Positions 9,312 through 19,932 of a stretch of DNA of 64,000 nt are shown here, piece after piece (within the stretch, counting starts at the first letter, position 1; each line of letters starts with the position of its first letter). The DNA lies in contig NZ_BAJQ01000007.1 of NCBI RefSeq assembly GCF_000613785.1, forward strand, positions 1 through 64,000, given 5' to 3'. Position numbers and translations under genes: made by a program. The stretch comes from Segatella oulorum JCM 14966 (GTDB lineage: Bacteria > Bacteroidota > Bacteroidia > Bacteroidales > Bacteroidaceae). The notes under the pieces were generated by a model. The model did not search any database. It saw only the letters and a list, made by a program, of their open reading frames with translations, and had not been told where the DNA came from.

Positions 9312-10763
9312 TTAAAAGTTTTGATAAATAAATTGTCCACCTTCTGTTTGAATGTAGAAGAATATAGAGAAAATCATTAAGGTATAGACTGTCCAACGGA
9401 AAAAGCGCGATTTCTTCTGCACAAAATCTAAACCATGGTTCTCATTCCTACCCTTCCATTCTATCCCGATGAAACTCAATAGTAGCGTAAAAAATACAGG
9501 GGGCATCACCATCGTAACGACACTTACCGAACTACTTACGGTGAGATTATTGAACATATAGCCCAGCAATTCACAAGCTTGCGTTACAGATGCTGACCGA
9601 AAGAATACCCAACAAATTGTAATCGCAAGGAAAAGAGTGAACATATGGACGATATTATTGAATGTAAAAGCGACCGGTGTTTGTTTCCATTTCTGCTTAC
9701 TTTTCCCACCATCTAAGAGAATGGGGATAAACAATGCACCGCATAGAAAGCCCCATACCATAAAAGTCCAATTGGCTCCATGCCATAATCCACAGAGTGT
9801 AAACACAATAAGTGTATTCAATATGGTTCGAAATGTTCCACGACGACTACCTCCTAAAGGGATGTAAAGATACTCTGTAAACCAAGATGTGAGCGAGATA
9901 TGCCACGAACGCCAAAACTCTGCCACCGTTCTTGCAAAGTAAGGGAAGCTGAAATTCCGCATCATCTCTATCCCAAACAGACGTCCTATGCCTATCGCAA
10001 TATCCGAATAGCCGGAAAAATCAGCATAGATTTGGACGGAATAAGCCATGGCTCCCAAAAGAATAACAAAAGTATTTTGTTGCGGATAGGTGTTCCAAAC
10101 CTGAGAGACGATAAGTGCTAAATTATCGGCAATGACCAATTTCTTGAAAAATCCATATAACATTTGCCGCAGCCCACTAATAAAAAGGTCTTGCTGGAAA
10201 TGCTTTTTTTCTTCTAATTGCGGAATAAACAGTCGTGCTCTATCAATAGGACCTGCTACTAAATGCGGGAAGAAACTCATACAGACAGCATAATTCAATA
10301 GAGAAGGGGTCTTAGCTATCGTCCGCCGATAGCAGTCAATGACATAACTCATCGACATAAATAGATAGAAACTCAAACCTATCGGCAACAGCAAATGCCA
10401 CGAACTCAACCTCTCTGCAGCCGTGAAATGATGGAGGAATGGCGCTATCGTCGTAACAAAAAATGATAGATACTTAAATAAAAACAGTGTAGAGACACTC
10501 ACTGTCAAATAGCTTCCTACAATGAACTTCCGCTGTTTAACGTGTGTATCGTTTAGCTGTATGAGCTTTTTCCCACAACCATAAGAAAGGATGGTTATAA
10601 AGAAAAGGAAGAAAGAAAAGCGCCAATCAAATAAACTATAGAAAATATAGCTTAAAATAAACAATAAATATTTACGCCATATTCCCTTGCTGGTAGGAAT
10701 ACTCCAATAGACCAAGCAGGCTAAGGCCAAACTAACTAAAAAAGAAAACGATTCAAACTGCAT
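9312..10763 (-). CDS. MBOAT family O-acyltransferase
   Basis: A 483-residue integral membrane protein with around 10-12 helices, of the AlgI/DltB/PatA family that moves acyl groups across the membrane to exported polymers. The family core WRSWHISLTSWFTEYLYIPL is near residue 290, and the catalytic histidine is in LWHGANWTFMVWG near 335. It is intact and sits with its SGNH-type partner immediately downstream. It probably O-acetylates the polysaccharide made by this locus. The N-terminal region has MQFESFSFLVSLALACLVYW, typical of the family. Confidence 0.92.
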   Translation of the reverse strand: MQFESFSFLVSLALACLVYWSIPTSKGIWRKYLLFILSYIFYSLFDWRFSFFLFFITILSYGCGKKLIQLNDTHVKQRKFIVGSYLTVSVSTLFLFKYLSFFVTTIAPFLHHFTAAERLSSWHLLLPIGLSFYLFMSMSYVIDCYRRTIAKTPSLLNYAVCMSFFPHLVAGPIDRARLFIPQLEEKKHFQQDLFISGLRQMLYGFFKKLVIADNLALIVSQVWNTYPQQNTFVILLGAMAYSVQIYADFSGYSDIAIGIGRLFGIEMMRNFSFPYFARTVAEFWRSWHISLTSWFTEYLYIPLGGSRRGTFRTILNTLIVFTLCGLWHGANWTFMVWGFLCGALFIPILLDGGKSKQKWKQTPVAFTFNNIVHMFTLFLAITICWVFFRSASVTQACELLGYMFNNLTVSSSVSVVTMVMPPVFFTLLLSFIGIEWKGRNENHGLDFVQKKSRFFRWTVYTLMIFSIFFYIQTEGGQFIYQNF

Positions 10764-10777
10764 TGTTATCCTATCTT

Positions 10778-11665
10778 TTATTTTAGCAACGATGCTACAC
10801 CCACCTGCCTTTTATCACGCCAATGAAGCAGCATGCCCATGAGATAACACCATCGCCATCCTCCCTTTAAGGCTGTTATCATCACCCGAGAAGGAGCACA
10901 GGATTTGAAACGCCAAAAATTTATAGCTGCTTTTATCTTTTCCTTAAAGGGTATCTTATAGGCCAGCATTTCTGCATACATCATACAAGTGGCTTGCGGT
11001 GCTAACATTCTGACGCGAATGATGGAAGCTGTTATACCATTGGGCTGATACTCTGCAACATAAATTGGGGTATTAAAATAACGGAGTTTATACTTTTGGG
11101 CGATGCGAAACCACACTAATTGCTCTGGACAAAATTTTTCATCTTGTATTTCGGGGAAAGGAAACTCCTGCAAAATGGTGGTCTTAAAAACCTCTTTTAG
11201 ATCCCCATCTACATGGTAGCGATAGCGAATATCCATAGCATTACAATCAATAATATCTTGAGGTAATCCTGTCCCCACAATACGCTCATCATCAAAAACA
11301 TCTAAGCCTGCGACTCCAGCAAAAGTATTATCATCTGCAATAGCTGACGTATGTAGCCCCACTATTGCAACAGATTGTGGTAATAGCCAGTCATCGCTAT
11401 CGGCAATAAAGATAAAATCGCCCTTTGCCTGCTTCACACCTGCATTCAAAGCACGATGCTTTCCACCATTTTCCTGCTGATAATATCGAATGGGAAAAGG
11501 TGCTGACAGGAAGGTTTTACCCGCAAATAAATCAGAAGTTCCATCTGTAGAGCCATCATCCATCACCAACCACTCAAAATTAAAATCGGTTTGGTGTGTC
11601 AGGCTTTCAAACAAACGAGGCAACAGATGCGCTCGATTAAATGTGGGGGTTAATATCGTTATCAT
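10778..11665 (-). CDS. GT2 glycosyltransferase
   Basis: An inverting GT-A glycosyltransferase of 295 residues. It starts MITILTPTFNRAHLLPRLF; the nucleotide-binding DDGSTDGT is near residue 37 and the metal-binding block is FIFIADSDDWLLP near 90. The C-terminal third is basic and amphipathic, suggesting membrane association. Start and preceding stop overlap as ATGA, so it is coupled to the acyltransferase-3 gene. Confidence 0.9.
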   Translation of the reverse strand: MITILTPTFNRAHLLPRLFESLTHQTDFNFEWLVMDDGSTDGTSDLFAGKTFLSAPFPIRYYQQENGGKHRALNAGVKQAKGDFIFIADSDDWLLPQSVAIVGLHTSAIADDNTFAGVAGLDVFDDERIVGTGLPQDIIDCNAMDIRYRYHVDGDLKEVFKTTILQEFPFPEIQDEKFCPEQLVWFRIAQKYKLRYFNTPIYVAEYQPNGITASIIRVRMLAPQATCMMYAEMLAYKIPFKEKIKAAINFWRFKSCAPSRVMITALKGGWRWCYLMGMLLHWRDKRQVGVASLLK

Positions 11666-12780
11666 GAGCGTTCCATTTGCTTCTGTAAGAAATTACGGCC
11701 TATTTTATAAAGCTGCTGATACAGATATAGTCGGATTTGGTCTAACAAAAAAGCGATTATAAAAATACTTATAAATAGTAAAGCAATAGAACACGCATAA
11801 GAATAAGGGGATAGTTTTGTATCCAAATCTAAAATCAACTCACGGAAAGATGTGTGCAAAACTAAAGGATGTGCATGGAGTAAATAAACAGCCAAGCAAG
11901 AAAGTGCGAGCTTATTAATAACCTTGCTCTTCATCTTCAATTGTGAGAAAAACATAAACAAGGCTACAGTTTGCACTATCACTAAAGGGTTGGTGTAAGT
12001 AAAGAGACGGCCTGCAATGAGGATATTATGCCATGTCAGCCATGAAGCCAAAAGAGCTTGTAGGAAAGCTATCCCAAAGAATAACACCAACCAATTTTTT
12101 TTATCCCATTGTTTGCAAACCGATGCATAATGACGCATATAATAGGCCAAGAGATATAACCCTACAAAAGAAGTAGCCGAGTAGCCGCCTGCAAACCAAA
12201 TAGCACCATAAATACTCATCCAAGCATATAACGTCTGGAAACTATAGAAGGCTATCAGCACCCCGCGTAGCTGTTTTTCGGAACACCTCTCCGTAAAACT
12301 ATTCAGCATTGGAGAAAATATCACTAATCCTAAATAGGCCTTCACAAACCAATAGTCGTCGGTATGCCACATAAAAATGGTAGATAGCGCATCGATGTTT
12401 CCGTATGCTTGAGGTGAGAGGCACCACAGCACGCCATAAATGAGCACAGCAAAGAATAGTGCTTGAAAACACAAATTACCTATACTTTGCAAGTTTTTCT
12501 TAATGCCAAACCATCCCGATATAAAGACAAATACATTCACACAGACGATAGATAACGACTCTAACATGAAACTATTGATGCTTGAAAAAGGAGCATCATG
12601 CATGCGCTGATAGCTAAAACCTATTGTCCCAGGATAGATATGCACGATTATCACCATCAGCATCGCTACTATTCTCAACAATTCTATCCCCGATTGTCGA
12701 GGTTGTTTCACAGCCGTGTGCACTAAATTATCGATAGAATTTATCTTTGTCATATCGATAGTCATATTCATATTCATCAT
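11662..12780 (-). CDS. acyltransferase-3 family membrane protein
   Basis: A 372-residue protein with about ten membrane helices, of the OafA/WecH acyltransferase-3 family that O-acetylates surface glycans. The family signature is in the first helix: GIELLRIVAMLMVIIVH, with the R and H conserved. The next helices contain FVFISGWFGI. The start is uncertain: ATGs at 12780, 12777 and 12753 all overlap the 3' end of the polymerase gene. It is the second candidate glycan acetylase of the locus, besides the MBOAT. Confidence 0.88.
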   Translation of the reverse strand: MMNMNMTIDMTKINSIDNLVHTAVKQPRQSGIELLRIVAMLMVIIVHIYPGTIGFSYQRMHDAPFSSINSFMLESLSIVCVNVFVFISGWFGIKKNLQSIGNLCFQALFFAVLIYGVLWCLSPQAYGNIDALSTIFMWHTDDYWFVKAYLGLVIFSPMLNSFTERCSEKQLRGVLIAFYSFQTLYAWMSIYGAIWFAGGYSATSFVGLYLLAYYMRHYASVCKQWDKKNWLVLFFGIAFLQALLASWLTWHNILIAGRLFTYTNPLVIVQTVALFMFFSQLKMKSKVINKLALSCLAVYLLHAHPLVLHTSFRELILDLDTKLSPYSYACSIALLFISIFIIAFLLDQIRLYLYQQLYKIGRNFLQKQMERS

Positions 12781-13914
12781 ACGTTCTATCGGGATTCCGA
12801 TGTCCGTTAGTCAAAAATGTTTTGTAAGGATACAAAATTTGATAACCACCTTCACCCCAACCACGAAGAATTCGGAAATACAAGAAGAAACTTAAAACAA
12901 TGAGGAAAAGATGAAATCCACTTAAACTAATAGATTGTGGAGTGGCATTCACCCGGTGTTTTTGTACTGCAATATTAGCCAATGTGGCCATAATACCGAT
13001 GGCATAATACCAACTTAAACGTCCTCCATTCTCTGAGCGAATAAATAAAAGTAATACACAACAGAAGAATAGCCCTACATTCATCAACAGAATATGGCGT
13101 TTGGTATCTAAGACATATTCATAGTTTCGCAAAATGAGCACGGCAAAAATAACGGCTTCTATCAAATAACCTGGACGCAAAGAACCTGTACTCTCATTCA
13201 GACTTTCGCCACGCGAGTCATCGGCCGCATCACTATAAGTGTCATAAAAGAAACTCGCAACACCCAAAGCACCTAAAAACAAGCAGACGATTAAAACCGT
13301 TATCACTACCCCCTTGGGATATTTTTTTACGGGAATAAAATAAAATGGAAACAGGATTACTGCTGAATTGTGCATCGAATATGCCAACAACACGATTAAA
13401 GTAAATTTCCAAAAGCTGCGCTGATAAGCATAACGGATGGCCAACCAACCGATGCTAAAGCCCATGACCTGACGTAAATAGGTGTACGTGAAGAAAAACA
13501 ACAGCCCCATGAACACCATGAGTGCCATCAGATTATCGTCAGTATATTCGCTGATTGACACGAATAACAGACCATAGACAATGAGCGTAAAGACGAGAAT
13601 AAAGATATAACGATTGCTCGTAAAGAGCGAGATGGCCACATTCAACCATCATATCCCTTCTCACCTTCCCAGTGGTTGAATATCTGTGCCTCGTTAAGAT
13701 AGTCGTGCATCGACGTCTTCCCCACATCAGCCACCTGGTCAAAATACTCGGCATAGATGTAACGATCATAGCCTCCTAACATGTCGGATAATCCCACAAA
13801 GAGCCCCAATGCCAACACGATAAAGAAGAAAAGCCGTTTGTCGCAGCCCGAACCGCGATAAGTCAGCTTATAAATCCCTGCAAGAGCGATGAAAAGGAAT
13901 AAATATAGAAACAT
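12728..13914 (-). CDS. EpsG-type polysaccharide polymerase, frameshifted
   Basis: A polytopic membrane protein of the EpsG family, the best Wzy polymerase candidate in the locus. The N-terminal part (MFLYLFLFIALAGIYKLTY, then LSDMLGGYDRYIYAEYF) stops after EKGYDG because a base is missing near 13650; with one base restored the reading passes through EKGYGWLNVAISLF into the long second half. That half has VFMGLLFFFTYTYLRQVMGF and AYSMHNSAVILFPFYF, the conserved EpsG features. The repaired length is 395 residues. It would link repeat units in the periplasm after flipping by the Wzx at 25270. Confidence 0.85.
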
Positions 13915-13947
13915 TTAAATCTGAAACTACTTTAAGTGATACCCATC

Positions 13948-15177
13948 TCATTCCACCGATGAAATATCCCAATGAAACAGTTTGTGAACGATGGCTAAGC
14001 ACTGGTGGCGCGCTAAAACTTGTTCCCGTCCAGCCTCAGCCATGCGCTCATAGTCGGAAACATGCTGCGGAATAGTTGCCAACATCGTGACAAGCTCGTG
14101 AGGACTATGGTATAACAAACACGACTTGCCATGCTCCACCGCAATATTTTCTAAAGCACCCGGCGTCCCCACAACCAACAGGCCATTGGCAATTGCATCC
14201 AACACTTTACCCTTCGTTCCAGTTCCTACAGCTATCGGAGTAAGTTGTATGTCGTTGGCTTGCAGCGCTTCGATGTAATCCTCTGCAAAACGTTGATGAC
14301 TTACAGCAAAGCCCGCATGCTGCAAAGCCTCTACACACGGTTCCCATCCCTTGCCCAAAAAGGCGATATCGTAATGCGTTTTAATGGTGTCAACCTCCGC
14401 CTCTACATCACGAGCCGTGAGCAAAGCTATCACCTTTTGCACCTCATCGGCCATATAGAAATCATTACGCCCGGCAATCAACAGTTTGATTCGCGGTTGA
14501 TGAAACGCTACAGGCTTGACTTTGTAATCATAAAGTGGATGCCGTAAGAACAACGTCTCGCCCTGCTCAGCATGCGATTGGAAAAACGACGCGTCAGCCT
14601 GCCCTACAAAATGATAACGCACGTGGGGCAAACAAATGCGGCGCTCCAACGAGAGATATTGATGATAGGCAAACGACGACTTTAAAATCTGAAAGAGATT
14701 GCGCGTGGCAAACGTCTTCCCCAGCAAACGATAATAGAACAACGATTCGCAATCGGGCATCGTAACCACGCATCTCATACCACTAAGCCAGCGTGCCAAG
14801 CCTGCAATCTCTTCGCCATAAATCCACACAACATCGGGCTTTTCAGCCTTCACGGCTTGTATTGTAGCCGACGGAAGGCGATAATAAGAGCCCAAAGGAT
14901 AGCGCAAAAACACACGCAACAGAAGCAGTCGCAACCGTATCATGAGCAACATCCAACGCGGACGCGGCAACAACTTGATGGTGATGCCTAAGGTGGTCTC
15001 TATCTGCTTGATTTCATCAGGCGCAATTTCGTTGATGTTAAACGAATAGACCACGAACGCAGTCCCCTCACCACGTTGCGCCCGAATGAGATGATAAGGC
15101 AGTGCCGAGGCAGCTCTGACATTATTATAGGTGGGTGTTGACAGAGATATCAACACTATTTTTTGCAATGAATCCAT
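13948..15177 (-). CDS. GT4 glycosyltransferase
   Basis: A 409-residue GT-B family protein. N-terminal features are TPTYNNVRAASALPYHLIRA and PDVVWIYGEEIAGLARWL; the donor domain has KLLIAGRNDFYMADEVQ and GTGTKGKVLDAIANGLLVVG, the latter in the position of the usual EX7E site. It is more divergent than the other GT4 genes of the locus. A gap of 263 bases separates it from the acetyltransferase gene upstream; I see no promoter there. Confidence 0.82.
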   Translation of the reverse strand: MDSLQKIVLISLSTPTYNNVRAASALPYHLIRAQRGEGTAFVVYSFNINEIAPDEIKQIETTLGITIKLLPRPRWMLLMIRLRLLLLRVFLRYPLGSYYRLPSATIQAVKAEKPDVVWIYGEEIAGLARWLSGMRCVVTMPDCESLFYYRLLGKTFATRNLFQILKSSFAYHQYLSLERRICLPHVRYHFVGQADASFFQSHAEQGETLFLRHPLYDYKVKPVAFHQPRIKLLIAGRNDFYMADEVQKVIALLTARDVEAEVDTIKTHYDIAFLGKGWEPCVEALQHAGFAVSHQRFAEDYIEALQANDIQLTPIAVGTGTKGKVLDAIANGLLVVGTPGALENIAVEHGKSCLLYHSPHELVTMLATIPQHVSDYERMAEAGREQVLARHQCLAIVHKLFHWDISSVE

Positions 15178-15440
15178 ATTTTATGAAAAGATGAGCAAAC
15201 GATTTTACCAAATCATTTCGATACATGTTGCTGCCCCGTCACACGGCAATCATGCATTTATCTCGTTTTCGCAGCCTTAGGGTATTTGCATGAAAAATAA
15301 AAATTCCCGTGACTCGTGAGGGACAATAGATTAGGTCCCTCGAGAAAATGATTTCCTCCGTTGCCGCAAGGTCGCATTCCTTGTGTATTTATCTCATTTT
15401 TGTTGCTCTGAACACGCGCGATGGTGCATTTCTACAGGCT

Positions 15441-16001
15441 TCAATGCTCCTTCAAAATGATTTTGGCAGGTGTACCCACAACGATGGCATCATCGGGCAC
15501 ATCCATATCCCGCACAACCGTGTCGGTCGCAATCACCACCCGATGGCCAATGTGGCACTTGCCAAACACCTTGGCGTTAGGTGCCAAATAGCAATCGTTG
15601 CCGATAACAGGCAGTTCGTGCCTTCGATTGAGCGAGCTAATGCCCACAATCACACCCGGCGATAGATGCACATTGTCGCCAATGCGCGCCTCACTATGCA
15701 CAATGATGAAACCCGCTGTATGCTGTATTTTCACGCCCTTCCCCACCGAATAGAAACTGATTTCGATGTTTCCTTTCTGCGAATAATGATGGTAGCAGAT
15801 GGCTGCCAGCGGATAAAGCCACCGAAAACGTCGATTGCACTGTGCCATCTCTGCCACACGCAACCAAAAAAGGAAGCGGAAGCGATAATTGGGGAAAAAG
15901 AAATCGGCCAAGAGAAACTTTAACCAGGAGTAGGCATAATTGCGCTTAAAATCAGCCGCGATGCTGGCTTTCATCCCCTTCCATGTTACCTTATCTTCCA
16001 T
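15441..16001 (-). CDS. serine acetyltransferase-like (LbH) transferase
   Basis: A 186-residue acetyl-CoA-dependent O-acetyltransferase with a left-handed beta-helix. Hexapeptide repeats run from about residue 85 to 170: IEISFYSVGKGVKIQH, IGDNVHLSPGVIVGIS, IGNDCYLAPNAKVFG, IGHRVVIATDTVVRD. The helical N-terminal part has an aromatic membrane-facing stretch around FFFPNYRFRFLFWLR. It overlaps the upstream GT4 by 11 bases. Probably acetylates a sugar in the pathway; the acceptor is unknown. Confidence 0.85.
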   Translation of the reverse strand: MEDKVTWKGMKASIAADFKRNYAYSWLKFLLADFFFPNYRFRFLFWLRVAEMAQCNRRFRWLYPLAAICYHHYSQKGNIEISFYSVGKGVKIQHTAGFIIVHSEARIGDNVHLSPGVIVGISSLNRRHELPVIGNDCYLAPNAKVFGKCHIGHRVVIATDTVVRDMDVPDDAIVVGTPAKIILKEH

Positions 16002-17106
16002 CGTGATGACAAATTTTCTGATACAAATCCATCCATTGCGCCTGAATGGCTTCTATTTTAAATTGCGCTGCAACGGCAACCGACGCTGCCCCGAAAGCCT
16101 TTCGGAGTTGCGTATCAGCTATCAGCTTACAAATTTTATCGGCAAAGTCGTCGACATCGCCCAAAGGAACCATAAAACCATTTTGCCCATGATGCACTAA
16201 TTCATGAGGAGCTGAGGGGCAATCGAAAGCCACAATGGGCAAGCCACACGCCTCGGCTTCGGTGATAACCAATCCGAAAGCTTCGTCACGTGAACTTAAT
16301 AGAAACATTGAGGCATTGACATATTTCGTCACGATATCCTTTGTCACCCCCCGCAGAGTTACGACTTCCGACAGCTCAGCCTCATCAATTTGCTGCTGCA
16401 AACGCTGCCTTAACTCACCTTCTCCATAGATATCCAACTGCCATTGCGGATAGCGTTGCGCCACCTTCTCCCACGCTTTAATCAAATAGTCAAATCCTTT
16501 TTGATAGTGTAGCCGCCCCACGGCTATGGCCTTGGGATGCTCACAACTTGAGCGGGATTGCGGATGGATGGTCAAAGGATTATAAATAAAGGTGGTTTGT
16601 GGAACGAAACGTCTCCATTTCTTCGCATCACTCCGGCTCAATACCACCAACTGATCATACTTCCTGGCCAACAGAATGCGCCGCAGGGTTTGCATCCATG
16701 CTGCAATTTGCAGAGCCAATCCGTGCCGATGTTGCCCCATCCAAACCCATGAGATATTGAAAGAAAAATGGAACTCGAAAACCTTCTTGCTCCCATCATG
16801 CAACTTATAGAGCACAAAAGACTCTAAGCCCCCTGTTGAAACTGTGATATCTTGCGGATGCTGCTCAAAATAGGCCGACAAAGCCGCATAACACTCGGCC
16901 TTGGTCTTCGCTGGAAGATGCACTCGCTCGATGCGCTGATCTAATGGAAAAATGTCGGAGCGACTTCCATCATCTAACGTGATAAACGTGATATCCAGAT
17001 CATGGCACATCGCATTTACCCGCAAAGAAAGCACGCGCTCCATGCCTGCAGCATGCCACAGCCCCTCGGTGATATAAGCAATTCTGATTTTATGCTGCAC
17101 CATCAA
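15991..17106 (-). CDS. GT4 glycosyltransferase
   Basis: A 371-residue GT-B glycosyltransferase, GT4. The start MMVQHKIRIAYITEGLWHAA leads to MERVLSLRVNAM; the second domain begins with AIAVGRLHYQKGFDYLIKAW, and the donor site is SRDEAFGLVITEAEACGLP with the two spaced glutamates. It looks like the WaaG-type capsular transferases. The second ATG (17103) is an equally possible start. Confidence 0.9.
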   Translation of the reverse strand: MMVQHKIRIAYITEGLWHAAGMERVLSLRVNAMCHDLDITFITLDDGSRSDIFPLDQRIERVHLPAKTKAECYAALSAYFEQHPQDITVSTGGLESFVLYKLHDGSKKVFEFHFSFNISWVWMGQHRHGLALQIAAWMQTLRRILLARKYDQLVVLSRSDAKKWRRFVPQTTFIYNPLTIHPQSRSSCEHPKAIAVGRLHYQKGFDYLIKAWEKVAQRYPQWQLDIYGEGELRQRLQQQIDEAELSEVVTLRGVTKDIVTKYVNASMFLLSSRDEAFGLVITEAEACGLPIVAFDCPSAPHELVHHGQNGFMVPLGDVDDFADKICKLIADTQLRKAFGAASVAVAAQFKIEAIQAQWMDLYQKICHHDGR

Positions 17107-17117
17107 TAAAAATACCT

Positions 17118-17813
17118 TTAATAAAGCCGACCGCCTTTCCCATTGAATTGATAAGTGAGATACTGCGGCCGATCAGCGATTTTCTTGGCAGGAATACCTG
17201 CAACAACTGTAAAAGGTGGCACATCGTGCGCCACAACACATCCAGCGGCCAACACTGCACCTTCGCCAATCGTCACTCCTGGAAGGATAATCACATTGGG
17301 ACCCACCCAAACACGATTGCCAAGCGTTACCTTCTTACAGATAGAATCATCGCAACCAAAATCGGCTGCACGATAATCATGTTGCTCCGTATAGATAGAA
17401 ACACGTGCCGAAAAATTCACATTCGCTCCAATCTCTATCCCATTGCGCGCATCTAACAATAAATCGTATCCACCAATCATCCCCTTTCCTATATGCAAAT
17501 GGTGCGCCGACCATATTTCTGTACCATACCGAAATATGACATTCTCCTCACATTGCACTCCAAGTCCTTTATACATCCACTTACGCAAATGATAAGAAGG
17601 AAGGTGACCAATATGCACGGCACAAAACTTTTCCCAACCCGATCGAGTGAAGCGAGCTACCACTCGATAAGGTATGGCTAATGGCCTCACCCATCGTTTC
17701 TGTGGATGTAGCCAAGTATAGACAGCCAACACATTCCATGGATAGACAACTATAATTACAATCCAAGGAAGATAGGCCAACAAAATCAGTAAAATGAGAA
17801 TAGAAATCAGCAT
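17118..17813 (-). CDS. LbH acetyltransferase with membrane anchor
   Basis: A 231-residue hexapeptide-repeat acetyltransferase of the WcaF/maltose-acetyltransferase type. Two hydrophobic stretches at the N-terminus (LISILILLILLAYLPWIVIIVVY) suggest a membrane anchor. The beta-helix has IGKGMIGGYDLLLDARNGIE, IGANVNFSARVSIYTEQHD (with the conserved catalytic histidine) and NRVWVGPNVIILPGVTIGEG. It lies 11 bases before the next GT4 gene. It likely acetylates a pathway sugar. Confidence 0.85.
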   Translation of the reverse strand: MLISILILLILLAYLPWIVIIVVYPWNVLAVYTWLHPQKRWVRPLAIPYRVVARFTRSGWEKFCAVHIGHLPSYHLRKWMYKGLGVQCEENVIFRYGTEIWSAHHLHIGKGMIGGYDLLLDARNGIEIGANVNFSARVSIYTEQHDYRAADFGCDDSICKKVTLGNRVWVGPNVIILPGVTIGEGAVLAAGCVVAHDVPPFTVVAGIPAKKIADRPQYLTYQFNGKGGRLY

Positions 17814-17843
17814 TACAAACCAATGAATAAATTATGAGAACTA

Positions 17844-18878
17844 TCACATGCCATACTTCTCAAGCCACCGTTTTAAGCGGTATCGTTTCATCCCATCACA
17901 CTTAAAAAAGTAGAATGGAATCATAAGTAAGGCTGCAATATCTTTCACTATGAGTTCAAAGGTGTTGGGAATAAAAGGGCGGACATAACAATTCAGATAA
18001 TAACGCAGAATGAGTATCCTCAATTTCAGGTTCTCTTTAGCATCAATCTTGGTAGTCTTAGGATTCGGAAAGCCCGATAATGCGACATATTTCCAATAAT
18101 GTTTTCCATCAGGAATCTTCACATTCAGCCATGGTTTAAATGACGATGCATAATGGAGTATACAAGGTTCCATAGCATATTCATAGAGATCAAATGTCTT
18201 TTGCCGTCCATCAAGCAAAACGAAAGTCATAGGATATTTACCATATTTATAAGGTAGTTGAAGCCAATGATGCCGGAACTCATGGTTCAACACATCTTGA
18301 TCTTCCATCATAAGATTGTCCCCCATCCTATTAATATACTCCAACATATGATTCGAACTATCATGCTCCCTCCAATACGTCAAATTTATCATGAGAACTC
18401 CTGAGCAAAAGCCTTTATCACCTAAGCCTATACTTAGAATTTGTCGATGTTGATTATTTAAGGGAGTCCCATCACATGTCGCTGCGACACCACAATTATC
18501 AAGTTCTATCTCATATAAATCTATAACCTTCCCCAGGACAATAATGTCACAGTCTAAATAGAGTATCCTTTCTATATCCGCCGTTAATAATGAAGGAAGG
18601 AATATCCGATAATACGCTGCGACAGAAAGATTTGGATGGCTTTCGCTTATTTTAAATTCAGAAGTATATTGTTCATCAATGTCATAAAATGAAATAGCAC
18701 AACTATATCGCTGGCACAATGCTGTAATTAATTGTTGCCCATGCTCTGATAAAGCATGATGTAAAAGATGTACATGGAATATATAGCCTGTATTATTCTC
18801 AAATAGAGAACACAGCATCGCCATACAATGCTGTACGTAGTTATCATCTGTACTACATGTAATGTGATATTCTTTCAT
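17844..18878 (-). CDS. GT8 glycosyltransferase
   Basis: A retaining GT-A glycosyltransferase of family 8, 344 residues. The N-terminus YHITCSTDDNYVQHCMAML is typical; the metal-binding DXD is in RILYLDCDIIVLGKV near residue 105; further family blocks are FCSGVLMINLTYWRE, MEDQDVLN and LHYASSFKPW. It resembles LPS galactosyl/glucosyl transferases such as WaaJ/RfaI, but the donor is not known. The C-terminus is strongly basic. Confidence 0.92.
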   Translation of the reverse strand: MKEYHITCSTDDNYVQHCMAMLCSLFENNTGYIFHVHLLHHALSEHGQQLITALCQRYSCAISFYDIDEQYTSEFKISESHPNLSVAAYYRIFLPSLLTADIERILYLDCDIIVLGKVIDLYEIELDNCGVAATCDGTPLNNQHRQILSIGLGDKGFCSGVLMINLTYWREHDSSNHMLEYINRMGDNLMMEDQDVLNHEFRHHWLQLPYKYGKYPMTFVLLDGRQKTFDLYEYAMEPCILHYASSFKPWLNVKIPDGKHYWKYVALSGFPNPKTTKIDAKENLKLRILILRYYLNCYVRPFIPNTFELIVKDIAALLMIPFYFFKCDGMKRYRLKRWLEKYGM

Positions 18879-18948
18879 TGCGTTTATCGTTTATATGTCT
18901 ATTATTCAAGCTCTACTAAAAAGCATGTACAGGACGTGCTCTTAGAGA

Positions 18949-19881
18949 TTATACAAAATGATATTTAATTCTCAAAAGATTAAAATATATAATTCTTCCT
19001 AAGATACACTTGCTCAACAGCATCTTTTGCTGGCGTGTCACGGTATATCCTGTTTCCTTTATTCTCTCCTTAAGATAAGTTACATAAGAATTACTCTGCC
19101 ACCCTATAGAAAAGAGATTGGAGAAAGTCCATTCTAACAAAGGAATAAAACGAGCTTCCATAATGGCAGACATGTATTGTTGTTGATATTGTTTGGGAAT
19201 AGAAGCCAATCGCAACAAATCATAATTTATCAAAGATTCTGGTGTTTCTTCTGATGTATGTAAGCCCCCATCCGTAATAATGTAGTGATAAACACATTCT
19301 TCGACGACAACAGGCTTATGCTGCATTGCAAAAGCATAACGGACATTAAACAACCAATCCTCACCCTTCAATACGTTTCGTGGAATATCAAACATAAAAT
19401 CAGTGAACAACTCACGTCGATATAATCGCCCATAAACTGCTACATGCAAACTTCTCCGTGCAATAGTATCATAACGATAGTCCTCTAAACTATAGGTCTC
19501 ATCGAACCTTTTTATTTTCACACCATCCCGGAACCCTACAACCATTTCAGCAGTCTCCCTCGCTTTTGTGCCAGCATAAAGATTTTGTAAAGCATCCTTT
19601 GGAAGTGCATCATCGCTATCAACAAAACAAACCCAGTCTCCATTTGCTGCTTTTGCACCTGTATGTCGTGCAGCCATCACCCCACCATTTTTTTGATGAA
19701 TAATTTTTATTCTTGCATCTCGAAGTGCCATTTTATCTGCTATCACACCTGTCTGGTCTGGGCTTCCATCATCTACTAATATCAATTCAAAGGCATTAAA
19801 TGTCTGTTTAAGAACACTCTCAACACAACGTTCTAATAACTTTTCTACTTTATAACAAGGGATTACAACAGAAATTACCAT
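18949..19881 (-). CDS. GT2 glycosyltransferase
   Basis: A 310-residue inverting GT-A transferase. MVISVVIPCYKVEKLLERCV starts the fold; DDGSPDQTG binds nucleotide; WVCFVDSDDALPKDAL carries the metal-binding acidic pair near residue 95. A further block KGEDWLFNVRYAF supplies the probable catalytic base (GED). It shares overall organisation with its neighbour at 19933 but is not a recent copy. Confidence 0.9.
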   Translation of the reverse strand: MVISVVIPCYKVEKLLERCVESVLKQTFNAFELILVDDGSPDQTGVIADKMALRDARIKIIHQKNGGVMAARHTGAKAANGDWVCFVDSDDALPKDALQNLYAGTKARETAEMVVGFRDGVKIKRFDETYSLEDYRYDTIARRSLHVAVYGRLYRRELFTDFMFDIPRNVLKGEDWLFNVRYAFAMQHKPVVVEECVYHYIITDGGLHTSEETPESLINYDLLRLASIPKQYQQQYMSAIMEARFIPLLEWTFSNLFSIGWQSNSYVTYLKERIKETGYTVTRQQKMLLSKCILGRIIYFNLLRIKYHFV

Positions 19882-19932
19882 ACCTTTTTCCTACAGCAAC
19901 ATAGACAAAAATATCATTACAAATAAACTAAC